Assembly (NCBI GenBank): GCA_946699065.1
Contig: CAMPDV010001971.1
Location: forward strand, 1-64,000
Origin: Loxodes magnus
Taxonomy: Eukaryota; Ciliophora; Karyorelictea; Loxodida; Loxodidae
DNA: 64,000 nucleotides
Reading direction: 5' to 3'
Part shown: one piece after another, positions 38,619 to 51,410 of the stretch
How the letters are laid out: every line of letters begins with the position of its first letter
Position numbering within the stretch: the first letter of the stretch is position 1
Program-made: the position numbers and the translations under genes
Notes under the pieces: generated by a model
Seen by the model: only the letters and a program-made list of their open reading frames with translations
Databases searched by the model: none
What the model was told of the DNA's origin: nothing

Positions 38619-39038
38619 AATAAATGAGAAAGAGATGAGATTTCAAAGAACTTTGAAGTAGAAAAGAAAGTAAAAGAGTCTGAAGATCATATATGAAAGT
38701 AATAAATGAGAGAGATTAGATTTATAAGAAAAGTGAAGTAGAAAAGCAAGTAAAAGAGTCTGAAGATCATAATTGAAAGTAATAAAATGAGAAAGAGATG
38801 AGATTTATAAGTACAGTGAAGTAGAAAAGCAAGTAAAAGAGTCTGAAGATCATAATTGAAAGTTATAAATGAGAGAGATTAGATTTATAAGAAAAGTGAA
38901 GTAGAAAAGCAAGTAAAAGAGTCTGAAGATCATAATTGAAAGTAATAAAATGAGAAAGAGATGAGATTTCAAAGAACTTTGAAGTAGAAAAGAAAGTAAA
39001 AGAGTCTGAAGATCATATATGAAAGTAATAAATGAGAA

Positions 39039-41178
39039 AGAGATGAGATTTATAAGTACAGTGAAGTAGAAAAGAAAGTAAAAGAGTCTGAAGATCATAT
39101 ATGAAAGTAATAAATGAGAGAGATGAGATTTCAAAGAAAAGTGAAGTAGAAAAGCAAGTAAAAGAGTCTGAAGATCATATATGAAAGTAATAAAATGAGA
39201 GAGATGAGATTTCAAAGAACATTGAAGTAGAAAAGCAAGTAAAAGAGTCTGAAGATCATAATTGAAAGTAATAAAATGAGAGAGATGAGATTTCAAAGAA
39301 CATTGAAGTAGAAAAGCAAGTAAAAGAGTCTGAAGATCATAATTGAAAGTAATAAAATGAGAAAGAGATGAGATTTATAAGAAAAGTGAAGTAGAAAAGC
39401 AAGTAAAAGAGTCTGAAGATCATAATTGAAAGTAATAAAATGAGAAAGAGATGAGATTTATAAGAAAAGTGAAGTAGAAAAGAAAGTAAAAGAGTCTGAA
39501 GATCATAATTGAAAGTAATAAAATGAGAAAGAGATGAGATTTCAAAGAACAATGAAGTAGAAAAGCAAGTAAAAGAGTCTGAAGATCATAATTGAAAGTA
39601 ATAAAATGAGAGAGATGAGATTTCAAATAAAAGTGAAGTAGAAAAGCAAGTAAAAGAGTCTGAAGATCATAATTGAAAGTAATAAAATGAGAGAGATGAG
39701 ATTTCAAAGAACAGTGAAGTAGAAAAGCAAGTAAAAGAGTCTGAAGATCATAATTGAAAGTAATAAAATGAGAGAGATGAGATTTCAAAGAACATTGAAG
39801 TAGAAAAGCAAGTAAAAGAGTCTGAAGATCATAATTGAAAGTAATAAAATGAGAAAGAGATGAGATTTATAAGAAAAGTGAAGTAGAAAAGCAAGTAAAA
39901 GAGTCTGAAGATCATAATTGAAAGTAATAAAATGAGAAAGAGATGAGATTTATAAGAAAAGTGAAGTAGAAAAGAAAGTAAAAGAGTCTGAAGATCATAA
40001 TTGAAAGTAATAAAATGAGAAAGAGATGAGATTTCAAAGAACAATGAAGTAGAAAAGCAAGTAAAAGAGTCTGAAGATCATAATTGAAAGTAATAAAATG
40101 AGAGAGATGAGATTTCAAATAAAAGTGAAGTAGAAAAGCAAGTAAAAGAGTCTGAAGATCATAATTGAAAGTAATAAAATGAGAGAGATTAGATTTATAA
40201 GAACAGTGAAGTAGAAAAGCAAGTAAAAGAGTCTGAAGATCATAATTGAAAGTAATAAAATGAGAGAGATGAGATTTCAAAGAACATTGAAGTAGAAAAG
40301 CAAGTAAAAGAGTCTGAAGATCATAATTGAAAGTAATAAAATGAGAAAGAGATGAGATTTATAAGAAAAGTGAAGTAGAAAAGCAAGTAAAAGAGTCTGA
40401 AGATCATATATGAAAGTAATAAAATGAGAAAGAGATGAGATTTCAAAGAACTTTGAAGTAGAAAAGAAAGTAAAAGAGTCTGAAGATCATAATTGAAAGT
40501 AATAAAATGAGAAAGAGATGAGATTTCAAAGAACAGTGAAGTAGAAAAGCAAGTAAAAGAGTCTGAAGATCATAATTGAAAGTAATAAAATGAGAAAGAG
40601 ATGAGATTTCAAAGAACAGTGAAGTAGAAAAGCAAGTAAAAGAGTCTGAAGATCATAATTGAAAGTAATAAAATGAGAGAGATGAGATTTCAAAGAACAT
40701 TGAAGTAGAAAAGCAAGTAAAAGAGTCTGAAGATCATAATTGAAAGTAATAAAATGAGAAAGAGATGAGATTTATAAGTACAGTGAAGTAGAAAAGCAAG
40801 TAAAAGAGTCTGAAGATCATAATTGAAAGTTATAAATGAGAGAGATTAGATTTATAAGAAAAGTGAAGTAGAAAAGCAAGTAAAAGAGTCTGAAGATCAT
40901 AATTGAAAGTAATAAAATGAGAAAGAGATGAGATTTCAAAGAACTTTGAAGTAGAAAAGAAAGTAAAAGAGTCTGAAGATCATATATGAAAGTAATAAAT
41001 GAGAAAGAGATGAGATTTCAAAGAACTTTGAAGTAGAAAAGAAAGTAAAAGAGTCTGAAGATCATATATGAAAGTAATAAATGAGAGAGATTAGATTTAT
41101 AAGAAAAGTGAAGTAGAAAAGCAAGTAAAAGAGTCTGAAGATCATATATGAAAGTTATAAATGAGAGAGATTAGATTT
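39039..41178 (+). repeat. 2.14-kb block J, copy 2
   Basis: Copy of 35772-37911, carrying its own pair of 492-bp hexamers (39223-39714 and 39715-40206 by offset). Its right half is copied once more at an offset of 2,288 bp: about 39,800-41,360 matches about 42,090-43,650. Confidence 0.9.
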
Positions 41179-41347
41179 ATAAGAAAAGTGAAGTAGAAAA
41201 GAAAGTAAAAGAGTCTGAAGATCATATATGAAAGTAATAAATGAGAGAGATTAGATTTATAAGAAAAGTGAAGTAGAAAAGCAAGTAAAAGAGTCTGAAG
41301 ATCATAATTGAAAGTAATAAAATGAGAAAGAGATGAGATTTATAAGT
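40533..41347 (+). repeat. 815-bp tandem duplication, unit 1
   Basis: Followed directly by 41348-42162 with the same ten-monomer order. Positions 40533-41346 and 41348-42161 agree at every site I compared. The mismatches that bound the match (40532/41347 and 41347/42162) are exactly one unit apart, which is the signature of a two-copy tandem duplication. Confidence 0.92.
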
Positions 41348-42162
41348 ACAGTGAAGTAGAAAAGCAAGTAAAAGAGTCTGAAGATCATAATTGAAAGTAA
41401 TAAAATGAGAAAGAGATGAGATTTCAAAGAACAGTGAAGTAGAAAAGCAAGTAAAAGAGTCTGAAGATCATAATTGAAAGTAATAAAATGAGAGAGATGA
41501 GATTTCAAAGAACATTGAAGTAGAAAAGCAAGTAAAAGAGTCTGAAGATCATAATTGAAAGTAATAAAATGAGAAAGAGATGAGATTTATAAGTACAGTG
41601 AAGTAGAAAAGCAAGTAAAAGAGTCTGAAGATCATAATTGAAAGTTATAAATGAGAGAGATTAGATTTATAAGAAAAGTGAAGTAGAAAAGCAAGTAAAA
41701 GAGTCTGAAGATCATAATTGAAAGTAATAAAATGAGAAAGAGATGAGATTTCAAAGAACTTTGAAGTAGAAAAGAAAGTAAAAGAGTCTGAAGATCATAT
41801 ATGAAAGTAATAAATGAGAAAGAGATGAGATTTCAAAGAACTTTGAAGTAGAAAAGAAAGTAAAAGAGTCTGAAGATCATATATGAAAGTAATAAATGAG
41901 AGAGATTAGATTTATAAGAAAAGTGAAGTAGAAAAGCAAGTAAAAGAGTCTGAAGATCATATATGAAAGTTATAAATGAGAGAGATTAGATTTATAAGAA
42001 AAGTGAAGTAGAAAAGAAAGTAAAAGAGTCTGAAGATCATATATGAAAGTAATAAATGAGAGAGATTAGATTTATAAGAAAAGTGAAGTAGAAAAGCAAG
42101 TAAAAGAGTCTGAAGATCATAATTGAAAGTAATAAAATGAGAAAGAGATGAGATTTATAAGA
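41348..42162 (+). repeat. 815-bp tandem duplication, unit 2
   Basis: Second unit, abutting the first. It contains GTTATAAATGAG at 41643 and 41968 (40828 and 41153 in unit 1). Both units are themselves assembled from pieces of block J, so this duplication is younger than block J. Confidence 0.92.
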
Positions 42163-43179
42163 AAAGTGAAGTAGAAAAGCAAGTAAAAGAGTCTGAAGAT
42201 CATAATTGAAAGTAATAAAATGAGAAAGAGATGAGATTTATAAGAAAAGTGAAGTAGAAAAGAAAGTAAAAGAGTCTGAAGATCATAATTGAAAGTAATA
42301 AAATGAGAAAGAGATGAGATTTCAAAGAACAATGAAGTAGAAAAGCAAGTAAAAGAGTCTGAAGATCATAATTGAAAGTAATAAAATGAGAGAGATGAGA
42401 TTTCAAATAAAAGTGAAGTAGAAAAGCAAGTAAAAGAGTCTGAAGATCATAATTGAAAGTAATAAAATGAGAGAGATTAGATTTATAAGAACAGTGAAGT
42501 AGAAAAGCAAGTAAAAGAGTCTGAAGATCATAATTGAAAGTAATAAAATGAGAGAGATGAGATTTCAAAGAACATTGAAGTAGAAAAGCAAGTAAAAGAG
42601 TCTGAAGATCATAATTGAAAGTAATAAAATGAGAAAGAGATGAGATTTATAAGAAAAGTGAAGTAGAAAAGCAAGTAAAAGAGTCTGAAGATCATATATG
42701 AAAGTAATAAAATGAGAAAGAGATGAGATTTCAAAGAACTTTGAAGTAGAAAAGAAAGTAAAAGAGTCTGAAGATCATAATTGAAAGTAATAAAATGAGA
42801 AAGAGATGAGATTTCAAAGAACAGTGAAGTAGAAAAGCAAGTAAAAGAGTCTGAAGATCATAATTGAAAGTAATAAAATGAGAAAGAGATGAGATTTCAA
42901 AGAACAGTGAAGTAGAAAAGCAAGTAAAAGAGTCTGAAGATCATAATTGAAAGTAATAAAATGAGAGAGATGAGATTTCAAAGAACATTGAAGTAGAAAA
43001 GCAAGTAAAAGAGTCTGAAGATCATAATTGAAAGTAATAAAATGAGAAAGAGATGAGATTTATAAGTACAGTGAAGTAGAAAAGCAAGTAAAAGAGTCTG
43101 AAGATCATAATTGAAAGTTATAAATGAGAGAGATTAGATTTATAAGAAAAGTGAAGTAGAAAAGCAAGTAAAAGAGTCT

Positions 43180-46100
43180 GAAGATCATAATTGAAAGTAA
43201 TAAAATGAGAAAGAGATGAGATTTCAAAGAACTTTGAAGTAGAAAAGAAAGTAAAAGAGTCTGAAGATCATATATGAAAGTAATAAATGAGAAAGAGATG
43301 AGATTTCAAAGAACTTTGAAGTAGAAAAGAAAGTAAAAGAGTCTGAAGATCATATATGAAAGTAATAAATGAGAGAGATTAGATTTATAAGAAAAGTGAA
43401 GTAGAAAAGCAAGTAAAAGAGTCTGAAGATCATATATGAAAGTTATAAATGAGAGAGATTAGATTTATAAGAAAAGTGAAGTAGAAAAGAAAGTAAAAGA
43501 GTCTGAAGATCATATATGAAAGTAATAAATGAGAGAGATTAGATTTATAAGAAAAGTGAAGTAGAAAAGCAAGTAAAAGAGTCTGAAGATCATAATTGAA
43601 AGTAATAAAATGAGAAAGAGATGAGATTTATAAGTACAGTGAAGTAGAAAAGAAAGTAAAAGAGTCTGAAGATCATATATGAAAGTAATAAATGAGAGAG
43701 ATTAGATTTATGAGTACAGTGAAGTAGAAAAGAAAGTAAAAGAGTCTGAAGATCATATATGAAAGTAATAAAATGAGAGAGATGAGATTTCAAAGAACAT
43801 TGAAGTAGAAAAGCAAGTAAAAGAGTCTGAAGATCATAATTGAAAGTAATAAAATGAGAAAGAGATGAGATTTCAAAGAACAGTGAAGTAGAAAAGCAAG
43901 TAAAAGAGTCTGAAGATCATAATTGAAAGTAATAAAATGAGAGAGATGAGATTTATAAGAAAAGTGAAGTAGAAAAGAAAGTAAAAGAGTCTGAAGATCA
44001 TAATTGAAAGTAATAAAATGAGAGAGAGATGAGATTTCAAAGAACAGTGAAGTAGAAAAGCAAGTAAAAGAGTCTGAAGATCATAATTGAAAGTAATAAA
44101 TGAGAGAGATTAGATTTATGAGTACAGTGAAGTAGAAAAGAAAGTAAAAGAGTCTGAAGATCATATATGAAAGTAATAAAATGAGAGAGATGAGATTTCA
44201 AAGAACATTGAAGTAGAAAAGCAAGTAAAAGAGTCTGAAGATCATAATTGAAAGTAATAAAATGAGAAAGAGATGAGATTTCAAAGAACAGTGAAGTAGA
44301 AAAGCAAGTAAAAGAGTCTGAAGATCATAATTGAAAGTAATAAAATGAGAGAGATGAGATTTCAAAGAACATTGAAGTAGAAAAGCAAGTAAAAGAGTCT
44401 GAAGATCATAATTGAAAGTAATAAAATGAGAAAGAGATGAGATTTCAAAGAAAAGTGAAGTAGAAATGCAAGTAAAAGAGTCTGAAGATCATAATTGAAA
44501 GTAATAAAATGAGAAAGAGATGAGATTTATAAGAAAAGTGAAGTAGAAAAGAAAGTATAAAAATCTGAAGATCATAATTGAAAGTAATAAAATGAGAGAG
44601 ATGAGATTTCAAAGAACAGTGAAGTAGAAAAGCAAGTAAAAGAGTCTGAAGATCATAATTGAAAGTAATAAAATGAGAGAGATTAGATTTATAAGAAAAG
44701 TGAAGTAGAAAAGAAAGTAAAAGAGTCTGAAGATCATATATCAAAGTAATAAATGAGAGAGATTAGATTTATAAGTACAGTGAAGTAGAAAAGAAAGTAA
44801 AAGAGTCTGAAGATCATATATGAAAGTAATAAATGAGAGAGATTAGATTTATAAAAACAGTGAGGTAGAAAAAGCTAGTAAAAGAATCTGAAGATCATAA
44901 TTGAAAGTAATAAAATGAGAGAGATTAGATTTATAAGAACAGTGAAGTGAAAAAGAAGTAAAAGAGTCTGAAGATCATAATTGAAAGTAATAAAATGAGA
45001 AAGAGATGAGATTTATAAGTACAGTGAAGTAGAAAAGCAAGTAAAAGAGTCTGAAGATCATAATTGAAAGTAATAAAATGAGAGAGATGAGATTTCAAAG
45101 AACAATGAAGTAGAAAAGCAAGTAAAAGAGTCTGAAGATCATAATTGAAAGTAATAAAATGAGAAAGAGATGAGATTTCAAAGAACAGTGAAGTAGAAAA
45201 GCAAGTAAAAGAGTCTGAAGATCATAATTGAAAGTAATAAAATGAGAAAGAGATGAGATTTATAAGAAAAGTGAAGTAGAAAAGAAAGTAAAAGAGTCTG
45301 AAGATCATAATTGAAAGTAATAAAATGAGAGAGATGAGATTTCAAAGAACAATGAAGTAGAAAAGCAAGTAAAAGAGTCTGAAGATCATAATTGAAAGTA
45401 ATAAAATGAGAAAGAGATGAGATTTCAAAGAACAGTGAAGTAGAAAAGCAAGTAAAAGAGTCTGAAGATCATAATTGAAAGTAATAAAATGAGAGAGATG
45501 AGATTTCAAAGAACATTGAAGTAGAAAAGCAAGTAAAAGAGTCTGAAGATCATAATTGAAAGTAATAAAATGAGAAAGAGATGAGATTTCAAAGAACAGT
45601 GAAGTAGAAAAGCAAGTAAAAGAGTCTGAAGATCATAATTGAAAGTAATAAAATGAGAGAGATGAGATTTCAAAGAACAGTGAAGTAGAAAAGCAAGTAA
45701 AAGAGTCTGAAGATCATAATTGAAAGTAATAAAATGAGAAAGAGATGAGATTTCAAAGAACAGTGAAGTAGAAAAGCAAGTAAAAGAGTCTGAAGATCAT
45801 AATTGAAAGTAATAAAATGAGAGAGATGAGATTTCAAAGAACATTGAAGTAGAAAAGCAAGTAAAAGAGTCTGAAGATCATAATTGAAAGTAATAAAATG
45901 AGAGAGATGAGATTTCAAAGAACAATGAAGTAGAAAAGAAAGTAAAAGAGTCTGAAGATCATAATTGAAAGTAATAAAATGAGAAAGAGATGAGATTTAT
46001 AAGAAAAGTGAAGTAGAAAAGCAAGTAAAAGAGTCTGAAGATCATATATGAAAGTAATAAATGAGAGAGATTAGATTTATAAGAAAAGTGAAGTAGAAAA

Positions 46101-47930
46101 GAAAGTAAAAGAGTCTGAAGATCATAATTGAAAGTAATAAAATGAGAAAGAGATGAGATTTCAAAGAACAATGAAGTAGAAAAGCAAGTAAAAGAGTCTG
46201 AAGATCATAATTGAAAGTAATAAAATGAGAAAGAGATGAGATTTATAAGTACAGTGAAGTAGAAAAGAAAGTAAAAGAGTCTGAAGATCATATATGAAAG
46301 TAATAAATGAGAGAGATTAGATTTATGAGTACAGTGAAGTAGAAAAGAAAGTAAAAGAGTCTGAAGATCATAATTGAAAGTAATAAAATGAGAAAGAGAT
46401 GAGATTTATAAGAAAAGTGAAGTAGAAAAGCAAGTAAAAGAGTCTGAAGATCATAATTGAAAGTAATAAAATGAGAAAGAGATGAGATTTATAAGAAAAG
46501 TGAAGTAGAAAAGAAAGTAAAAGAGTCTGAAGATCATAATTGAAAGTAATAAAATGAGAAAGAGATGAGATTTCAAAGAACAATGAAGTAGAAAAGCAAG
46601 TAAAAGAGTCTGAAGATCATAATTGAAAGTAATAAAATGAGAAAGAGATGAGATTTATAAGAAAAGTGAAGTAGAAAAGCAAGTAAAAGAGTCTGAAGAT
46701 CATAATTGAAAGTAATAAAATGAGAGAGATGAGATTTCAAAGAACAGTGAAGTAGAAAAGCAAGTAAAAGAGTCTGAAGATCATAATTGAAAGTAATAAA
46801 ATGAGAGAGATGAGATTTCAAAGAACATTGAAGTAGAAAAGCAAGTAAAAGAGTCTGAAGATCATAATTGAAAGTAATAAAATGAGAAAGAGATGAGATT
46901 TATAAGAAAAGTGAAGTAGAAAAGCAAGTAAAAGAGTCTGAAGATCATAATTGAAAGTAATAAAATGAGAAAGAGATGAGATTTATAAGAAAAGTGAAGT
47001 AGAAAAGAAAGTAAAAGAGTCTGAAGATCATAATTGAAAGTAATAAAATGAGAAAGAGATGAGATTTCAAAGAACAATGAAGTAGAAAAGCAAGTAAAAG
47101 AGTCTGAAGATCATAATTGAAAGTAATAAAATGAGAGAGATGAGATTTCAAATAAAAGTGAAGTAGAAAAGCAAGTAAAAGAGTCTGAAGATCATAATTG
47201 AAAGTAATAAAATGAGAGAGATTAGATTTATAAGAACAGTGAAGTAGAAAAGCAAGTAAAAGAGTCTGAAGATCATAATTGAAAGTAATAAAATGAGAGA
47301 GATGAGATTTATAAGAACAGTGAAGTAGAAAAGCAAGTAAAAGAGTCTGAAGATCATAATTGAAAGTAATAAAATGAGAAAGAGATGAGATTTATAAGAA
47401 AAGTGAAGTAGAAAAGCAAGTAAAAGAGTCTGAAGATCATAATTGAAAGTAATAAAATGAGAAAGAGATGAGATTTCAAAGAACTTTGAAGTAGAAAAGA
47501 AAGTAAAAGAGTCTGAAGATCATAATTGAAAGTAATAAAATGAGAAAGAGATGAGATTTCAAAGAACAATGAAGTAGAAAAGCAAGTAAAAGAGTCTGAA
47601 GATCATAATTGAAAGTAATAAAATGAGAAAGAGATGAGATTTCAAAGAACAGTGAAGTAGAAAAGCAAGTAAAAGAGTCTGAAGATCATAATTGAAAGTA
47701 ATAAAATGAGAGAGATGAGATTTCAAAGAACATTGAAGTAGAAAAGCAAGTAAAAGAGTCTGAAGATCATAATTGAAAGTAATAAAATGAGAAAGAGATG
47801 AGATTTATAAGTACAGTGAAGTAGAAAAGCAAGTAAAAGAGTCTGAAGATCATAATTGAAAGTAATAAAATGAGAAAGAGATGAGATTTCAAAGAACAGT
47901 GAAGTAGAAAAAGCAAGTATAAAAATCTGA
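43180..47930 (+). repeat. ~5-kb superunit, copy 1
   Basis: Aligns to 47.93-53.01 kb with offsets of 4,750 bp (43.2-44.1 kb), about 4,995 bp (44.4-46.2 kb) and 4,582 bp (46.6-47.9 kb). The steps are whole-monomer changes: copy 2 gained 245 bp (three monomers), and copy 1 has about 412 bp (five monomers, about 46.17-46.58 kb) not seen in copy 2. It contains block I copy 2 and one 492-bp hexamer. Confidence 0.86.
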
Positions 47931-48634
47931 AGATCATAATTGAAAGTAATAAAATGAGAAAGAGATGAGATTTCAAAGAACTTTGAAGTAGAAAAGCAAG
48001 TAAAAGAGTCTGAAGATCATATATGAAAGTAATAAAATGAGAAAGAGATGAGATTTCAAAGAACTTTGAAGTAGAAAAGAAAGTAAAAGAGTCTGAAGAT
48101 CATATATGAAAGTAATAAATGAGAGAGATTAGATTTATAAGAAAAGTGAAGTAGAAAAGCAAGTAAAAGAGTCTGAAGATCATATATGAAAGTTATAAAT
48201 GAGAGAGATTAGATTTATAAGAAAAGTGAAGTAGAAAAGCAAGTAAAAGAGTCTGAAGATCATATATGAAAGTAATAAATGAGAGAGATTAGATTTATAA
48301 GAAAAGTGAAGTAGAAAAGCAAGTAAAAGAGTCTGAAGATCATAATTGAAAGTAATAAAATGAGAAAGAGATGAGATTTATAAGTACAGTGAAGTAGAAA
48401 AGAAAGTAAAAGAGTCTGAAGATCATATATGAAAGTAATAAATGAGAGAGATTAGATTTATGAGTACAGTGAAGTAGAAAAGAAAGTAAAAGAGTCTGAA
48501 GATCATATATGAAAGTAATAAAATGAGAGAGATGAGATTTCAAAGAACATTGAAGTAGAAAAGCAAGTAAAAGAGTCTGAAGATCATAATTGAAAGTAAT
48601 AAAATGAGAAAGAGATGAGATTTCAAAGAACAGT

Positions 48635-49095
48635 GAAGTAGAAAAGCAAGTAAAAGAGTCTGAAGATCATAATTGAAAGTAATAAAATGAGAGAGATGAG
48701 ATTTATAAGAAAAGTGAAGTAGAAAAGAAAGTAAAAGAGTCTGAAGATCATAATTGAAAGTAATAAAATGAGAGAGAGATGAGATTTCAAAGAACAGTGA
48801 AGTAGAAAAGCAAGTAAAAGAGTCTGAAGATCATAATTGAAAGTAATAAAATGAGAGAGATGAGATTTCAAAGAACATTGAAGTAGAAAAGCAAGTAAAA
48901 GAGTCTGAAGATCATAATTGAAAGTAATAAAATGAGAGAGATGAGATTTATAAGAAAAGTGAAGTAGAAAAGAAAGTAAAAGAGTCTGAAGATCATAATT
49001 GAAAGTAATAAAATGAGAGAGAGATGAGATTTCAAAGAACAGTGAAGTAGAAAAGCAAGTAAAAGAGTCTGAAGATCATAATTGAAAGTAATAAA
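48635..49095 (+). repeat. 245-bp trimer duplication inside superunit copy 2
   Basis: The stretch 48635-48850 matches 48880-49095 at an offset of 245 bp (three monomers). It carries the GATGAGATTTATAAGAAAAG unit at 48,701/48,946 and the rarer GAGAGAGATGAG unit. Superunit copy 1 has only one version, so the duplication happened after the superunit copied. Confidence 0.85.
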
Positions 49096-51410
49096 TGAGA
49101 GAGATTAGATTTATGAGTACAGTGAAGTAGAAAAGAAAGTAAAAGAGTCTGAAGATCATATATGAAAGTAATAAAATGAGAGAGATGAGATTTCAAAGAA
49201 CATTGAAGTAGAAAAGCAAGTAAAAGAGTCTGAAGATCATAATTGAAAGTAATAAAATGAGAAAGAGATGAGATTTCAAAGAACAGTGAAGTAGAAAAGC
49301 AAGTAAAAGAGTCTGAAGATCATAATTGAAAGTAATAAAATGAGAGAGATGAGATTTCAAAGAACATTGAAGTAGAAAAGCAAGTAAAAGAGTCTGAAGA
49401 TCATAATTGAAAGTAATAAAATGAGAAAGAGATGAGATTTCAAAGAAAAGTGAAGTAGAAATGCAAGTAAAAGAGTCTGAAGATCATAATTGAAAGTAAT
49501 AAAATGAGAAAGAGATGAGATTTATAAGAAAAGTGAAGTAGAAAAGAAAGTATAAAAATCTGAAGATCATAATTGAAAGTAATAAAATGAGAGAGATGAG
49601 ATTTCAAAGAACAGTGAAGTAGAAAAGCAAGTAAAAGAGTCTGAAGATCATAATTGAAAGTAATAAAATGAGAGAGATTAGATTTATAAGAAAAGTGAAG
49701 TAGAAAAGAAAGTAAAAGAGTCTGAAGATCATATATCAAAGTAATAAATGAGAGAGATTAGATTTATAAGTACAGTGAAGTAGAAAAGAAAGTAAAAGAG
49801 TCTGAAGATCATAATTGAAAGTAATAAAATGAGAGAGATTAGATTTATAAGAACAGTGAGGTAGAAAAAGCTAGTAAAAGAATCTGAAGATCATAATTGA
49901 AAGTAATAAAATGAGAGAGATTAGATTTATAAGAACAGTGAAGTGAAAAAGAAGTAAAAGAGTCTGAAGATCATAATTGAAAGTAATAAAATGAGAAAGA
50001 GATGAGATTTATAAGTACAGTGAAGTAGAAAAGCAAGTAAAAGAGTCTGAAGATCATAATTGAAAGTAATAAAATGAGAGAGATGAGATTTCAAAGAACA
50101 ATGAAGTAGAAAAGCAAGTAAAAGAGTCTGAAGATCATAATTGAAAGTAATAAAATGAGAAAGAGATGAGATTTCAAAGAACAGTGAAGTAGAAAAGCAA
50201 GTAAAAGAGTCTGAAGATCATAATTGAAAGTAATAAAATGAGAAAGAGATGAGATTTATAAGAAAAGTGAAGTAGAAAAGAAAGTAAAAGAGTCTGAAGA
50301 TCATAATTGAAAGTAATAAAATGAGAGAGATGAGATTTCAAAGAACAATGAAGTAGAAAAGCAAGTAAAAGAGTCTGAAGATCATAATTGAAAGTAATAA
50401 AATGAGAGAGATGAGATTTCAAAGAACAGTGAAGTAGAAAAGCAAGTAAAAGAGTCTGAAGATCATAATTGAAAGTAATAAAATGAGAGAGATGAGATTT
50501 CAAAGAACATTGAAGTAGAAAAGCAAGTAAAAGAGTCTGAAGATCATAATTGAAAGTAATAAAATGAGAAAGAGATGAGATTTCAAAGAACAGTGAAGTA
50601 GAAAAGCAAGTAAAAGAGTCTGAAGATCATAATTGAAAGTAATAAAATGAGAGAGATGAGATTTCAAAGAACATTGAAGTAGAAAAGCAAGTAAAAGAGT
50701 CTGAAGATCATAATTGAAAGTAATAAAATGAGAAAGAGATGAGATTTCAAAGAACAGTGAAGTAGAAAAGCAAGTAAAAGAGTCTGAAGATCATAATTGA
50801 AAGTAATAAAATGAGAGAGATGAGATTTCAAAGAACATTGAAGTAGAAAAGCAAGTAAAAGAGTCTGAAGATCATAATTGAAAGTAATAAAATGAGAGAG
50901 ATGAGATTTCAAAGAACAATGAAGTAGAAAAGAAAGTAAAAGAGTCTGAAGATCATAATTGAAAGTAATAAAATGAGAAAGAGATGAGATTTATAAGAAA
51001 AGTGAAGTAGAAAAGCAAGTAAAAGAGTCTGAAGATCATATATGAAAGTAATAAATGAGAGAGATTAGATTTATAAGAAAAGTGAAGTAGAAAAGAAAGT
51101 AAAAGAGTCTGAAGATCATAATTGAAAGTAATAAAATGAGAAAGAGATGAGATTTCAAAGAACAATGAAGTAGAAAAGCAAGTAAAAGAGTCTGAAGATC
51201 ATAATTGAAAGTAATAAAATGAGAAAGAGATGAGATTTATAAGAAAAGTGAAGTAGAAAAGCAAGTAAAAGAGTCTGAAGATCATAATTGAAAGTAATAA
51301 AATGAGAGAGATGAGATTTCAAAGAACAGTGAAGTAGAAAAGCAAGTAAAAGAGTCTGAAGATCATAATTGAAAGTAATAAAATGAGAGAGATGAGATTT
51401 CAAAGAACAT

